DNA from: Alistipes sp. CAG:268
Lineage (GTDB): Bacteria; Bacteroidota; Bacteroidia; Bacteroidales; Rikenellaceae
Length of the DNA stretch: 56,335 bases
Assembly: GCA_000434235.1 (NCBI GenBank)
Contig: FR891975.1
Span: 1 to 56,335 of the forward strand
Direction of reading: 5' to 3'
The notes beneath the pieces are model-generated. The model was not told the origin of the DNA. It saw only the letters and a program-made list of their open reading frames with translations, and ran no database searches. Positions 43,689 through 52,549 of this stretch are shown here, one piece after another. A program made the position numbers and the translations under genes. The number at the start of each line of letters is the position of its first letter. The first letter of the stretch is position 1.

Positions 43689-44520
43689 TACTAAGAAGCT
43701 ATTATTAGATTGTATTTCATCAATTTATGGGTATACTTCCAATTTGTCATTTGAGATTATCGTTGTTGATAATGCTTCAATTGACCAGTCGGAAGAATTA
43801 ATTTGTTCCCGATTCCCTTCGGTTCGTTGGTTTAACAGCGCAGAGAATTTAGGTTTTGGTCGTGCTAATAATCTGGGTGCAAAATATGCAAATGGAGAGT
43901 ATCTTTTTTTCCTTAATTCAGATACACTATTGCTGAACAATGCGATATTACAACTCTTATCGTATATGAAAATGCATAATTCGGATAATGTCGGTGTGTT
44001 GGGAACCTGGCTTCTTGATGGGAATCGTGAACCTAATAACTCATTTGGTTTTTTCCCTAGTATTAAGAATGAAATAGCTTATTTGTTAGGGAAATATCAC
44101 CGTCCAGATAATTCGGAACTTAGGAGAGAAAGAGATGTCGATTTTGTAACTGGGGCAGACTTGTTTATTGCGAAGCGTGTTTTTGATGATTTAGGCGGTT
44201 TTGATAGTGAGATTTTTATGTACTATGAGGAGACGGATCTACAATATCGATTATCAGAATCTGGCTTGATTCGGCGAATTATACCTGGGCCTGAAATCAT
44301 TCATCTGGAGGGTGGAAGTTTTAATAGTAAAAAATTGACAGTTTCCCGATTTATTATGGCTCAAACCAGTTATAATTATTATTTAAGGAAACATTTCAAG
44401 GGCCCTTATTATTATCTGTATTATGTGATTCTTTGTTTTATTCGGTTAACAATATTTGTTACGACAGATTGGAGTCTTAAGGATAAAATAAAGGCATACA
44501 AAGTTGTATTAAGAAAATAA
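43657..44520 (+). CDS. GT2 glycosyltransferase, rhamnosyltransferase-like (WbbL type)
   Basis: 287 residues. MDVSIIIVNYNTKKLLLDCI, FEIIVVDNASIDQSEELI, NLGFGRANNLGAKYANGEYL with FLNSDT as the metal site, GFFPS and MYYEETDLQYRL are the usual blocks of WbbL-like rhamnosyltransferases. With dTDP-rhamnose made by this locus, a rhamnosyl donor is plausible. It overlaps wzy by 32 bases, suggesting coupling. Confidence 0.88.
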   Translation: MDVSIIIVNYNTKKLLLDCISSIYGYTSNLSFEIIVVDNASIDQSEELICSRFPSVRWFNSAENLGFGRANNLGAKYANGEYLFFLNSDTLLLNNAILQLLSYMKMHNSDNVGVLGTWLLDGNREPNNSFGFFPSIKNEIAYLLGKYHRPDNSELRRERDVDFVTGADLFIAKRVFDDLGGFDSEIFMYYEETDLQYRLSESGLIRRIIPGPEIIHLEGGSFNSKKLTVSRFIMAQTSYNYYLRKHFKGPYYYLYYVILCFIRLTIFVTTDWSLKDKIKAYKVVLRK

Positions 44521-44525
44521 TAATT

Positions 44526-45800
44526 ATGAATATTTTAGTTCTCGCTTATCAATTATCCCCGACGAAGGGATCAGAATATTCGGTTGCATGGAATTATGTG
44601 CAAAGGATGTCAAAATATCACCACTTAACAGTCATTTATGGCGTGTCTGGAACGCATCTAGGTGATTGTAGTGAAATGAAAAATTATATTAAAGAAAAGG
44701 GAGGTATTCATAATGTTGTATTTATAGATGTCCAGCCTAATAAATGGGTAAATCTACTTAATTGGTGCAATCGTCATAATTTTTTTAATTATACTTTTTA
44801 TTTTGCATATCACGAATGGCAAAAGCAGGTATATGGGATTGCGAAAAGGTTGCATGACAGTGAACATTTTGATTTAATTCATTTTGTTGGTCCAATAGGA
44901 TATCGTGAACCTGGTTATTTGTGGAAAATGGATATCCCATATATGTGGGGGCCTATTGGCGGAGCAGATAATGCTTCAATAAAATTGTTAAAGAAATCTC
45001 CTTTATCTTCGAAATTTAAGTTTTGGATAAGAAATATTATAAATAGCTTACAATTAAAATATTCTCATCAGTTAAAGCGGGCCTTAAGTCGCACTGATCT
45101 TTTGCTAACAGCAACATCGGAAAATCAAACAATTTTTAAAAAACGATTTGGTAAACCTAATTTTTATTTGCCAGAGAATTCAATTACAACCTCTGTGACA
45201 TTAAATTATAACAAATTTAGTGATGAAACAAAGTATCATTTAATTGTTATAGGTAGATTAGTCGCAGGTAAAGCGGTTAATATCTTATTGGAAGCTCTTA
45301 CTTATTTATCAAATCGCCATAAAATAATTGTGGATATTGTTGGTGATGGTCCGATGCGAACAGCTTGGGAAACATATGCTCGACGGAATCATTTGGAGTC
45401 TATTGTTAAATGGTATGGAGAATTACCTCGAACAGAAGCTGTAAAATTGTTTAATGAGGCACATTTGCATGTAGTTACAAGCGTAAAAGAAGGAAATCCG
45501 ACGACTATCTGGGAGGCTATGAGTTATGGCGTGCCGACGATGAGTTTTGATCATTGTGGTATGCACGATACGATTTGTGACAAATGTGGCATACTCATTC
45601 CTATTCATACTTATGACCAATGCGTGCATGATCTTGCCAAGGAAATAGATAATCTTATTGATCACCCCGAACAGTTTAAACAATTGGCCGAAGGCGTATT
45701 GCAATGTGCAAAAAAATATTCGTGGGACAAGCGTGAGAAAATAATATTGGATTGTTATGATGCAGCAATAAAAAATCACAACTCTCGATGCGTAAAATAG
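44526..45800 (+). CDS. GT4-family glycosyltransferase
   Basis: 424 residues. The N-lobe starts NILVLAYQLSPTKGSEYSVAW. The C-lobe has HLIVIGRLVAGKAVNILLEAL, IVDIVGDGPMR and VVTSVKEGNPTTIWEAMSYGVP, which is the family 4 E-x7-E site. It is predicted cytoplasmic. The stop overlaps the next start by 13 bases. Confidence 0.9.
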   Translation: MNILVLAYQLSPTKGSEYSVAWNYVQRMSKYHHLTVIYGVSGTHLGDCSEMKNYIKEKGGIHNVVFIDVQPNKWVNLLNWCNRHNFFNYTFYFAYHEWQKQVYGIAKRLHDSEHFDLIHFVGPIGYREPGYLWKMDIPYMWGPIGGADNASIKLLKKSPLSSKFKFWIRNIINSLQLKYSHQLKRALSRTDLLLTATSENQTIFKKRFGKPNFYLPENSITTSVTLNYNKFSDETKYHLIVIGRLVAGKAVNILLEALTYLSNRHKIIVDIVGDGPMRTAWETYARRNHLESIVKWYGELPRTEAVKLFNEAHLHVVTSVKEGNPTTIWEAMSYGVPTMSFDHCGMHDTICDKCGILIPIHTYDQCVHDLAKEIDNLIDHPEQFKQLAEGVLQCAKKYSWDKREKIILDCYDAAIKNHNSRCVK

Positions 45801-46876
45801 TTTGTTTTCATTTGCTGAATGATTACAGCGGCAGTCCAAAGGTCTTAAGGATGGTTCTGCAGGGATTGCTTGGGCAGAATAATAAGATAGATCTTGTTAC
45901 GTCAAATGGGAATGGGGCTTTAAATGATCTTTGTCAAAACGGCGATATCTGTATTTATAAGTATTCATATCAATTTTCTACAAATCCAGTAATCGCGTTA
46001 ATCCGATATTTGTTTGTACAAGGATATTTGTTCTTTTTCTCATTTCGCTACTTGTTTCATCCTGGAGTATTATTTTATATCAATACGATCCTGCCTGTTG
46101 GGGCCGCACTCGCCGGTCGTTTGATGGGGAAGCAAGTGGTTTATCATTATCATGAGAATGCGTTTGCCAAGGGGGCATTTTATAAGTTGCTGGCGTATAT
46201 AATGAAGATTCTGGCAACGAAAATAATTTGTGTGTCAAATTATCAACGTTCTTTTTTACGAAGAGAAAAAGGCGTTTATATAGTGCCTAATGCTATTCCT
46301 GAGAGCCTCATACACAATTTGCACCCCTGTCCAGATAAAGCTTTTTTGAATAAAAGAGTTTTGATGCTAGGTTCCTTGAAACAATATAAGGGGACAACTG
46401 TATTCGTCCGGTTGGCCGAGGCTTTACCTGATTATAAGTTCGAGTTGGTACTCAATGAAAATCAGGAGAATATAGATGCCTATTGGCATGTCAACGAACT
46501 CCCTTTATTGGAGAATCTGACGGTATATTCGCGTCAACAAAACGTAGCTCCATTTTATAACCGCGCGTCTATCGTCTTAAATCTGACTGATAAGCATTAT
46601 GCGATAGAGACTTTTGGCTTAACCGCGTTGGAGGCTATGTCGGCAGGTCTTCCTGTAATAGTCCCAACTGTCGGAGGGATTGCAGAGATGGTTCAAGATG
46701 GGGAGAATGGTTATAAAATAGATGTCCAGGACTTTAGTGAGATTGTCATAAAAATCAATCATATTCTTTCAGAAAAAGCACTTTATGATAAACTGGCCAA
46801 AGGAGCCCTTGCTACAGCTTCAATGTATAATGAGGCCCATATGTGTACGCAGATAGAGTCTATTCTTAGGGAATAG
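45788..46876 (+). CDS. GT4-family glycosyltransferase
   Basis: 362 residues. It opens KIVCFHLLNDYSGSPKVLRMV, followed by VVYHYHENAFAKGAFYKLL and a C-lobe with LMLGSLKQYKGTTVFVRLAEAL, IETFGLTALEAMSAGLPVIVP and VGGIAEMVQDGENGYKI. The motif E-x7-E is present as ETFGLTALE. The acceptor is unknown. It is the last gene of the AT-rich core. Confidence 0.9.
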   Translation: MRKIVCFHLLNDYSGSPKVLRMVLQGLLGQNNKIDLVTSNGNGALNDLCQNGDICIYKYSYQFSTNPVIALIRYLFVQGYLFFFSFRYLFHPGVLFYINTILPVGAALAGRLMGKQVVYHYHENAFAKGAFYKLLAYIMKILATKIICVSNYQRSFLRREKGVYIVPNAIPESLIHNLHPCPDKAFLNKRVLMLGSLKQYKGTTVFVRLAEALPDYKFELVLNENQENIDAYWHVNELPLLENLTVYSRQQNVAPFYNRASIVLNLTDKHYAIETFGLTALEAMSAGLPVIVPTVGGIAEMVQDGENGYKIDVQDFSEIVIKINHILSEKALYDKLAKGALATASMYNEAHMCTQIESILRE

Positions 46877-46924
46877 TTTTATTGACCTGCTTTCTGTAGG
46901 ATTCGCTTATCTAAATCTCATATT

Positions 46925-47992
46925 ATGAAACAAGTTGCGATTATAGGCACGCAGGGAGTTCCTGCGCGCTATGGTGGCTTTGAGTCTTTGGTAGAGAATA
47001 TTATCGGAGAGAATTGTCCGGCAGATATTCACTATACGGTATTTTGTAGCAGCAAAGATCTCTCCAGCCGGGACCCCTCCTATAAAGGGTGTAGCTTGAA
47101 ATATATTCCCTTGCACGCCAATGGAAGTCAAAGCATCCCATACGACATCATTTCATTATGTAAAGCGATTCGCGGTTATGATGTAGTGCTGGTTTTGGGT
47201 GTGTCGGGATGCAGCTTTCTCCCGATTTTCCGGCTTTTCTTCCGCAAAAGGCTTATCATCAATATTGATGGTCTTGAACATCGTCGGGATAAGTGGGGAC
47301 GCGTAGCCCGATGGATTCTTCGCTTTTCGGAGTCCATGGCCGTTCGTTATGCCGATGTCGTTATCTCTGACAACAAAGGAATCCAGGATTATGTCCGCGA
47401 AACCTACCACAAGGAATCGGCGTTAATCGCCTACGGAGGAGATCATGTCTGGCGGAATCTTTCGGAAGAGACGCAGCAAAAGTATTTGGATCAATATGGG
47501 CTGAAACCGGGCGAATATGCAATTACCGTTTGCCGGATCGAACCGGAGAACAATTGTCATATCACCCTGGAGGCCTTTGCACGTAGTAAGAAACGTCTTG
47601 TGTTCATTGGCAATTGGAATCACAGCGAGTATGCCCGGAATTTAAAGGAGCGCTATAATACTTATCCCAATATTTCGTGCCTGGATGCGATCTATGATCT
47701 GGACGTGTTGTATGCGTTGCGGTCGAATGCCGGGTTTTATGTTCATGGACATAGTGCCGGAGGAACAAATCCTTCCTTGGTGGAGGCCATGTTTTTCGGA
47801 TGCCCGATTCTGGCCTACGATGTGGTGTATAACCGGGAAACTACACAAGGTCAGGCGTACTATTTTTCGAATGTGGAGGAGCTGGAGAGGCTTTTGCAGC
47901 GGACGGATTTGCGAGGCGATATTATGAAATCGATCGCGGAAAAGGAGTATACCTGGAAACATATTTCCCAGCAGTATTGTGCCTTGTATTAA
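46925..47992 (+). CDS. DUF1972/GT4 rhamnosyltransferase-like glycosyltransferase
   Basis: 355 residues. The N-terminal KQVAIIGTQGVPARYGGFESLVENI is the DUF1972 signature found in WchF-type beta-1,4-rhamnosyltransferases. VCRIEPENNCHITLEAF and GFYVHGHSAGGTNPSLVEAMFFGCP make up the GT4 C-lobe. With four rml genes in the locus, transfer of rhamnose is likely; linkage is inference. Its composition is intermediate between the AT-rich core and the GC-rich flank. Confidence 0.88.
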   Translation: MKQVAIIGTQGVPARYGGFESLVENIIGENCPADIHYTVFCSSKDLSSRDPSYKGCSLKYIPLHANGSQSIPYDIISLCKAIRGYDVVLVLGVSGCSFLPIFRLFFRKRLIINIDGLEHRRDKWGRVARWILRFSESMAVRYADVVISDNKGIQDYVRETYHKESALIAYGGDHVWRNLSEETQQKYLDQYGLKPGEYAITVCRIEPENNCHITLEAFARSKKRLVFIGNWNHSEYARNLKERYNTYPNISCLDAIYDLDVLYALRSNAGFYVHGHSAGGTNPSLVEAMFFGCPILAYDVVYNRETTQGQAYYFSNVEELERLLQRTDLRGDIMKSIAEKEYTWKHISQQYCALY

Positions 47993-48054
47993 CAAGGCAA
48001 GTAATCTTTTCAGATTATTTAGATAGCGGCTCGAATATAGGGCGGCCTTAAGAT

Positions 48055-49131
48055 ATGTCTAATCGAATAAATCGCTACTGCGTCATCATGGCCGGAGGAA
48101 TCGGCAGCCGCTTCTGGCCGGCCAGCCGACGCCACCTTCCCAAGCAGTTCCTCGATATTCTGGGCACGGGGAAGAGCTTCATCCGCCATACGTTCGAACG
48201 TTTTGCGCCGATCATCCCGGCGGAGAACTTCCTGGTCGTGACGAATGCCGCCTACCGGCAGCTGGTTCTCGAGCAGCTCCCCGAGCTCCGGCCCGAGCAG
48301 GTGCTGTGCGAACCCGTCGGACGCAATACGGCCCCCTGCATCGCCTATGCGGCCTTCCGCCTCAAAGCGCTGCAGCCTTCGTCGACGATGGTCGTAGCGC
48401 CGTCCGACCACTTCATTTTCGACGAGGAGGAGTTCCGCCGCGACATCACCTCCTGCATGGAGTTTGCCGAGGCGCGCGATGCGCTGGTGACGATCGGCAT
48501 CCGTCCCTCGCGCCCCGACACGGGCTACGGCTATATCCAGACCGCATCCGTCGGGGAGATCTCGCCGGTCGCTTCGTTCCGCGAGAAACCCGATCTGCAG
48601 ACCGCCATGAGCTACCTGGCGGCGGGCAATTACCTCTGGAATGCCGGGATCTTCGTCTGGTCGACGCAGAGCATCCTCGCGGCGCTCGAACGCCACCTCC
48701 CGGAGGTCTACGGCCTCTTTGCTAAACGGTCCGCGGCGTTTGCCTCGCCCGACGAACGGCCGGCCGTGGAGGAGATCTTCTCGCGCTGCCCGTCGATCTC
48801 GATCGACTATGGGGTGTTGGAGCGGGCAGCCAATGTCTTCGTGCGGAGTTCGGATTTCGGTTGGAACGACGTTGGAACATGGGGTTCGCTCTATGAGCTC
48901 TCGGCGAAGGATGCCGACGGCAACGTCGTGCCGACCTTTTCGAAGCTCTACGACACGACCGACAGCCTGATCAAGGTGGCCGGCAAGAAGGTCGTCGTGG
49001 TAGATTCGCTGCACGACTATATCGTGGTTGATACGCCGGATGCGCTGTTGATCTGCCCGCGTTCGCGCGAGCAGCACATCAAACAGGTCCTCGAAGATCT
49101 CACGCCGATCGACGACGGACGGTTCGTCTAG
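48055..49131 (+). CDS. manC: Mannose-1-phosphate guanylyltransferase
   Basis: 358 residues, a length fitting the single-domain enzyme without the isomerase half. The nucleotide-binding motif is VIMAGGIGSRFWPASRRHLPKQFL (starting near residue 10). EPVGRNTAPCIAYAA, PSDHFIFD, FREKPDLQTA, WNAGIFVW and SIDYGVLERA follow. It makes GDP-mannose from mannose-1-phosphate and GTP, feeding mannose or derived sugars to the polymer. It is the GC-richest gene of the locus and ends in a terminator. Confidence 0.93.
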   Translation: MSNRINRYCVIMAGGIGSRFWPASRRHLPKQFLDILGTGKSFIRHTFERFAPIIPAENFLVVTNAAYRQLVLEQLPELRPEQVLCEPVGRNTAPCIAYAAFRLKALQPSSTMVVAPSDHFIFDEEEFRRDITSCMEFAEARDALVTIGIRPSRPDTGYGYIQTASVGEISPVASFREKPDLQTAMSYLAAGNYLWNAGIFVWSTQSILAALERHLPEVYGLFAKRSAAFASPDERPAVEEIFSRCPSISIDYGVLERAANVFVRSSDFGWNDVGTWGSLYELSAKDADGNVVPTFSKLYDTTDSLIKVAGKKVVVVDSLHDYIVVDTPDALLICPRSREQHIKQVLEDLTPIDDGRFV

Positions 49132-49148
49132 TTGCTCCAACTGGTCTG

Positions 49149-49186
49149 AAAAGGGCTGATTCCCTACCGGGGAATCGGCCTTTTTT
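49149..49186 (+). terminator. Terminator after manC
   Basis: AAGGGCTGATTCCC and GGGAATCGGCC form a stem around TACCG, followed by TTTTTT. The core is nearly the same as the terminator at 50420. Confidence 0.88.
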
Positions 49187-49701
49187 ATGCCTGAAACCGT
49201 TGCTTTTTCGTCGGAATCCAACCGAAACTCGGGCCCGGCATACGGTGCTCGGTGAAAATATTTCGCAAAAGATTCGGTTCCCATGCACTTTATGAATATA
49301 CCCGCAACTTGTCCGGTTAAGCGGAGTCTGTTATCTCTGAGATAGACCGGATCACTGTTTACTGAAAAACATTATATTTGCAATGGCAAAACGATTGTTT
49401 TGAAGATAATGGTAGGGAAGGTTGAATTTTGACAGCATAGAAAAAGCTGCATTCCCGGATAAATCTGCTGTATGGCCCCAACGACGCTCAGCTCTCAGTT
49501 ATGCCGGGCTGAAAATGAGTAAGAGTCTCTTTGGATGGAACATACGAGGCTGAATCTTTTCTTTTTGTTCGCAACTTGTGTATGACGCTAATGAGAATCA
49601 AGCAGAAACATCAGGAATGATTGATTGAACAAATATCCGACCTTCACATTATTTAATTTTGCTACTGAGAATCGTTTCGATCACTTCAAAGTTAACGAAA
49701 T
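49187..49701. other. Intergenic region before the broken acetyltransferase
   Basis: No credible gene. Two -7-like boxes are seen on the plus strand: TATATTTG near 49372 and TAATTTTG near 49655. The second is about 40 bases ahead of the acetyltransferase start codon and could be its promoter. Short open frames lack protein character. Confidence 0.5.
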
Positions 49702-50283
49702 ATGACAGAATGGGATAAAATGTAGAAACATCAGATCTATAATGATTTTGATGGTGATCTGTTCGACCTGCGGGTTCAAGCCAAAAAGCTATTCAAGGAA
49801 TTTAACCGTACGGAAGACGAAGAGACTGATCGGCGTCAGGAAATCATGCGTCAACTCTTCAAGAAAGTAGGAGAACGCGTTTGGCTGGAGTCGAATTTTA
49901 CCTGTGAATTCGGCAAAAACATTACGATCGGGAATGATGTCTATATTAATTTTGGATGTACGCTTCTTGATTGCGGACAGATAACAATCGGGGATAATAC
50001 GTTGCTTGGTCCTAACGTAAGTGCATTTTCGGGCAATCATTCCCTCGATTCGGCAGAACGTATCGCCGGAGCCTTAATTCCCAAACCTATTACTATCGGA
50101 AACCGAGTTTGGATTGGCGGTGGTTGCACCATCCTCAGCGGTGTGACCATCGGTGATGATACGGTTATTGGGGCAGGAAGTGTTGTAACCCACGATATTC
50201 CTTCGGGTGTTCTGGCCGCCGGAAACCCTTGCCGGGTATTAAGGAAAATCACGGATAAGGATAAAGTCGGGTTTCCCGTATAG
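49702..50283 (+). pseudogene. Maltose/galactoside O-acetyltransferase-type gene with an early amber codon
   Basis: The full frame encodes about 193 residues. It starts MTEWDKM, then TAG at 49723-49725, then KHQIYNDFDGDLFDLRVQAK. The order matches the N-terminal Mac domain of the family, where Leu usually follows Lys-Met, so a single TTG-to-TAG change explains the stop. The remainder is a left-handed beta-helix with hexapeptide repeats (ITIGNDVYINFGCTLL, ITIGNRVWIGGGCTIL, VTIGDDTVIGAGSVVT) and the catalytic-type FSGNHSLD. Re-initiation at ATG 49846 could give a 145-residue protein lacking the Mac domain. Intact relatives acetylate sugars. Confidence 0.8.
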
Positions 50284-50419
50284 TCGAGGGAGAATAGACA
50301 GCAAGAACCTTTACACTCTTTCAGCTGCGATCAAAACGGTTTTCCCCATAGGATTTCAAGTAGATTCTGAAAGCCATTTGCCCGTTCCGAAAGGTTGAGA
50401 ATTCGGAGAGCTGGAGTTC

Positions 50420-50456
50420 AAAAAGGGCCGATTCCCTACCGGGGAATCGGCCCTTT
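50420..50456 (+). terminator. Terminator after the broken acetyltransferase
   Basis: AAAGGGCCGATTCCC and GGGAATCGGCCCTTT form a 15-bp stem around TACCG, followed by TTTT. Its core and following bases resemble those of the manC terminator at 49149. Confidence 0.88.
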
Positions 50457-50603
50457 TTTGTACCCGAACCCTTTGTCTTTTTTGACGGAATTCAAATTCG
50501 GATTGCTGTGAACCCGGGTTGAAAAACGTTTCCGAACGCTCGGATATCGTTCCGGTTTGAGAACTTTTTTCGGCAGAAAAGCGTGCCGAATGGGGCCTGT
50601 TTG

Positions 50604-50637
50604 AGGGGATGATTCTACAGAATCGTCCCCCTTTTTT
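50604..50637 (+). terminator. Terminator-like hairpin with T-run
   Basis: GGGGATGATTCT and GAATCGTCCCC form a stem around ACA with one mismatch, followed by CTTTTTT. No gene ends here, so it may be left from a lost gene or serve as a backup terminator. Confidence 0.75.
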
Positions 50638-50806
50638 GTGCTTGTAAAGACCCGTTTTCGAGTGCTGTATGATTGAATTTCGACCGCATTTCGAACGGGT
50701 CTTGAGTGAAGCCGGCGAGAATCCGCCGGCTGTCGGGAATTCGGGCCGGGCCACGGTGGCCCCTGTAAAAAACGACGACTTCGGAGGAGTTTTCCACCCC
50801 CTTGCG

Positions 50807-50862
50807 GGCAAGCTGTTTTCTGTTACGAAATCTATTTCGCGTAACGGAAAACACAGCTTGCC
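50807..50862. repeat. Imperfect 26-bp inverted repeat
   Basis: GGCAAGCTGTTTTCTGTTACG on the left faces CGCGTAACGGAAAACACAGC and TTGCC on the right, with two small bulges. The two halves together make one long hairpin. No T-run follows. It could be a REP/MITE-like remnant or a structured RNA. Confidence 0.6.
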
Positions 50863-51006
50863 GGGGCCAAAACATATAATGTTTCTGCCCCTAACAACGG
50901 GTCGAATATCACGCCCCGTTCCCGCTTGTTCGCCGACCAATCTGAAGAGGCGAACCGCCCGTCCCCGAAGCCGACATCGGGAACAAAAACGGTCAAAAAA
51001 AGAAGG

Positions 51007-51046
51007 CCGCAGGGCGTCTTATTCAACCGCAGGGTGTCTTATTCAA
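51007..51046. repeat. Tandem pair of a 20-bp repeat
   Basis: CCGCAGGGCGTCTTATTCAA is followed at once by CCGCAGGGTGTCTTATTCAA, differing in one base. Confidence 0.85.
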
Positions 51047-51052
51047 AAAGAC

Positions 51053-51105
51053 CGACTGACTGATTGACGTCAGTACTGACTGACTTCAGTACTGACTGAA
51101 GTCAT
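51053..51105. repeat. Low-complexity TCAGTACTGACTGA repeat
   Basis: Copies of TCAGTACTGACTGA lie in tandem with extra GACTGACTGA units. The core TCAGTACTGA is its own reverse complement, and ACTTCAGT-ACTG-ACTGAAGT gives a hairpin. Confidence 0.8.
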
Positions 51106-51864
51106 GGTCTTCTGTTTCCCAGTTGTTTTGTTTTGTTGTTGTGCTGTTGTGTTGTTGTGTAGTTTTGCTGGCTTGCTGTTTTGTTGATATCAGTATGGGT
51201 GGGCCGATGGAGATTCCGATGCCGGGTGGAAGGTCGGAGGTTTTCCGGGACGGTGAAAGCGAAACGGGACGCCTCTCCGAGGAGCGTATACCTCCGAGGC
51301 CGGTTGGCGGGAATCGGGTAGGGTAGGGCTACCCGCGCTGTGGGGGTACGCGACGGAGGTGCCTCGGGTGCGGGATCTCGGTGCCGTAACGGAGCCGGCG
51401 CGGATGGTATCCGGGTTCGGACGTCTTCTTCCACGCGGAGCCCGGCCCGGGACGGATTTTTGACGCCGATACGCTCGCCCGCCGCCGCTGAATCCCCGAA
51501 TTGCCCCGGCGCGTCGAGGAAGATCGGTGTCAAAACCCCCGGCGGCTTGATGCGCCCCGGCCCGACGGCTCCGTGGTATCTTTGCGGCCGAAGCGGATGC
51601 CATCCGCCCGGGTGAGAAGCTCCGGGAGCACTGCGGCATACCGAAATTCCTCCGCCCGCTTCCTGCCCGGATGCCGATACCTCGATGTGCCCGTCCGGTT
51701 CCCGAACGGTCGTCCGAAATCCGCTCTTTGGGAGGCGTCGCACCCCCGAAACCGACGCCAACCGGTGCCACACCGACGCCAACCACTGCCATAGCGCACC
51801 GATGGCGGATCAATCGGCCCGGGATGCCCTATCTTCGCTCCCGAAACCCTAAACGCACAAGATT

Positions 51865-52155
51865 ATGGAGTACATGATGGTTGAAAAACGGAGTTACGAC
51901 CGCCTGGTCGCGCGCATCGAGGCGCTGGCACGGCGGGTGTCGGAGCTGTGCCGGCGTCAGGACAAGACCCTGCAGCACTGGCTCGACAACGAGGAGGTGT
52001 GCCTCCTGCTGAACATTCAGAAACGGACCCTGCAGCGTTACCGCGAACGGGGCCTGCTGCCCTGCACGCAGATCCGCCACAAGGTCTACTACAAAACCGC
52101 GGATGTCGAACGGCTGCTGGCCTCGGCGGCCTACCGCTGTCGGCGCCAGTCGTAA
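51865..52155 (+). CDS. Small helix-turn-helix protein, first of a tandem pair
   Basis: 96 residues; the ATGs at 51874 and 51877 are alternative starts. The N-terminal part is a helix with coiled-coil character (YDRLVARIEALARRVSELC). The C-terminal part is a MerR/excisionase-like wing: WLDNEEVCLLLNIQKRTLQR, YRERGLLPCTQIRHKVYY, then DVERLL. Such proteins are abundant in Bacteroidetes integrative elements as regulators or recombination directionality factors. It lies 12 bases ahead of a paralog. Confidence 0.8.
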   Translation: MEYMMVEKRSYDRLVARIEALARRVSELCRRQDKTLQHWLDNEEVCLLLNIQKRTLQRYRERGLLPCTQIRHKVYYKTADVERLLASAAYRCRRQS

Positions 52156-52167
52156 AACGGGACGGTT

Positions 52168-52461
52168 ATGGACAAGCAATCGGTTTTTCAAACGGACGAA
52201 CGTCCGGAGTCGCTGCTCCGGACGCTGGAGCAGATGGAACAGGATCTGGACCGCTGCATCGGGGCGCTCCGTCCGACGCTGGGCGGCGAACGCTACCTGA
52301 CGGACCGTGAGTTGTCGGAACGGCTGAAGATCAGCCGCCGGACGCTGCAGGAGTATCGCTCCTCGGGCGAGATCCCCTATTACTGCGTCTGCGGCAAGGT
52401 GCTCTACCGCGAGTCGGATATCGAGCGGGTGTTGGAAGAGCACTATTTCGCCTTGCCGTGA
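52168..52461 (+). CDS. Small helix-turn-helix protein, second of a tandem pair
   Basis: 97 residues with the same layout as its neighbour: a helical N-terminus (SLLRTLEQMEQDLDRCIGAL) and a C-terminal excisionase-like domain (YLTDRELSERLKISRRTLQE, YRSSGEIPYYCVCGKVLY, ESDIERVL). Identity to the first copy is limited to the DNA-binding part, so the pair is old or came in together. They may act as a heterodimer (inference). A terminator follows. Confidence 0.8.
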   Translation: MDKQSVFQTDERPESLLRTLEQMEQDLDRCIGALRPTLGGERYLTDRELSERLKISRRTLQEYRSSGEIPYYCVCGKVLYRESDIERVLEEHYFALP

Positions 52462-52486
52462 TGGCGGCGGGCCTTGTCGGCAAACG

Positions 52487-52518
52487 AAAGACGGCCCGGA
52501 GTGCTCCGGACCGTCTTT
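52487..52518. terminator. Bidirectional terminator between convergent genes
   Basis: AAAGACGGCCCGGAG and CTCCGGACCGTCTTT form a long stem with one mismatch around TG. It serves the helix-turn-helix pair on one side and the BACON-LRR operon on the other. Confidence 0.85.
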
Positions 52519-52549
52519 GGCGCGTCGCCCAGTAGAAAGCAGGGCGGAG

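Larger units (their letters stand above)
50284..51864. other. Long intergenic region with terminators and repeats
   Basis: About 1.6 kb without a supported gene. It holds two terminators, a long imperfect inverted repeat, 20-bp tandem copies, a TACTGACTGA-type repeat, and a GT-rich low-complexity run near 51.12-51.19 kb. The part from 51.19 to 51.86 kb is very GC-rich and open in several frames on both strands at once, as expected by composition alone. Confidence 0.6.

Noticed and set aside
48019..49284. 421-codon minus-strand open frame opposite manC
   Set aside because: It mirrors a GC-rich gene, is Arg/Asp-rich without motifs, and runs across a terminator.
51102..51813. Overlapping open frames in several phases on both strands in GC-rich DNA
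   Set aside because: All frames are open because stop codons are rare at this composition. Products are Arg/Pro/Gly-rich and none has a recognisable start or motif.
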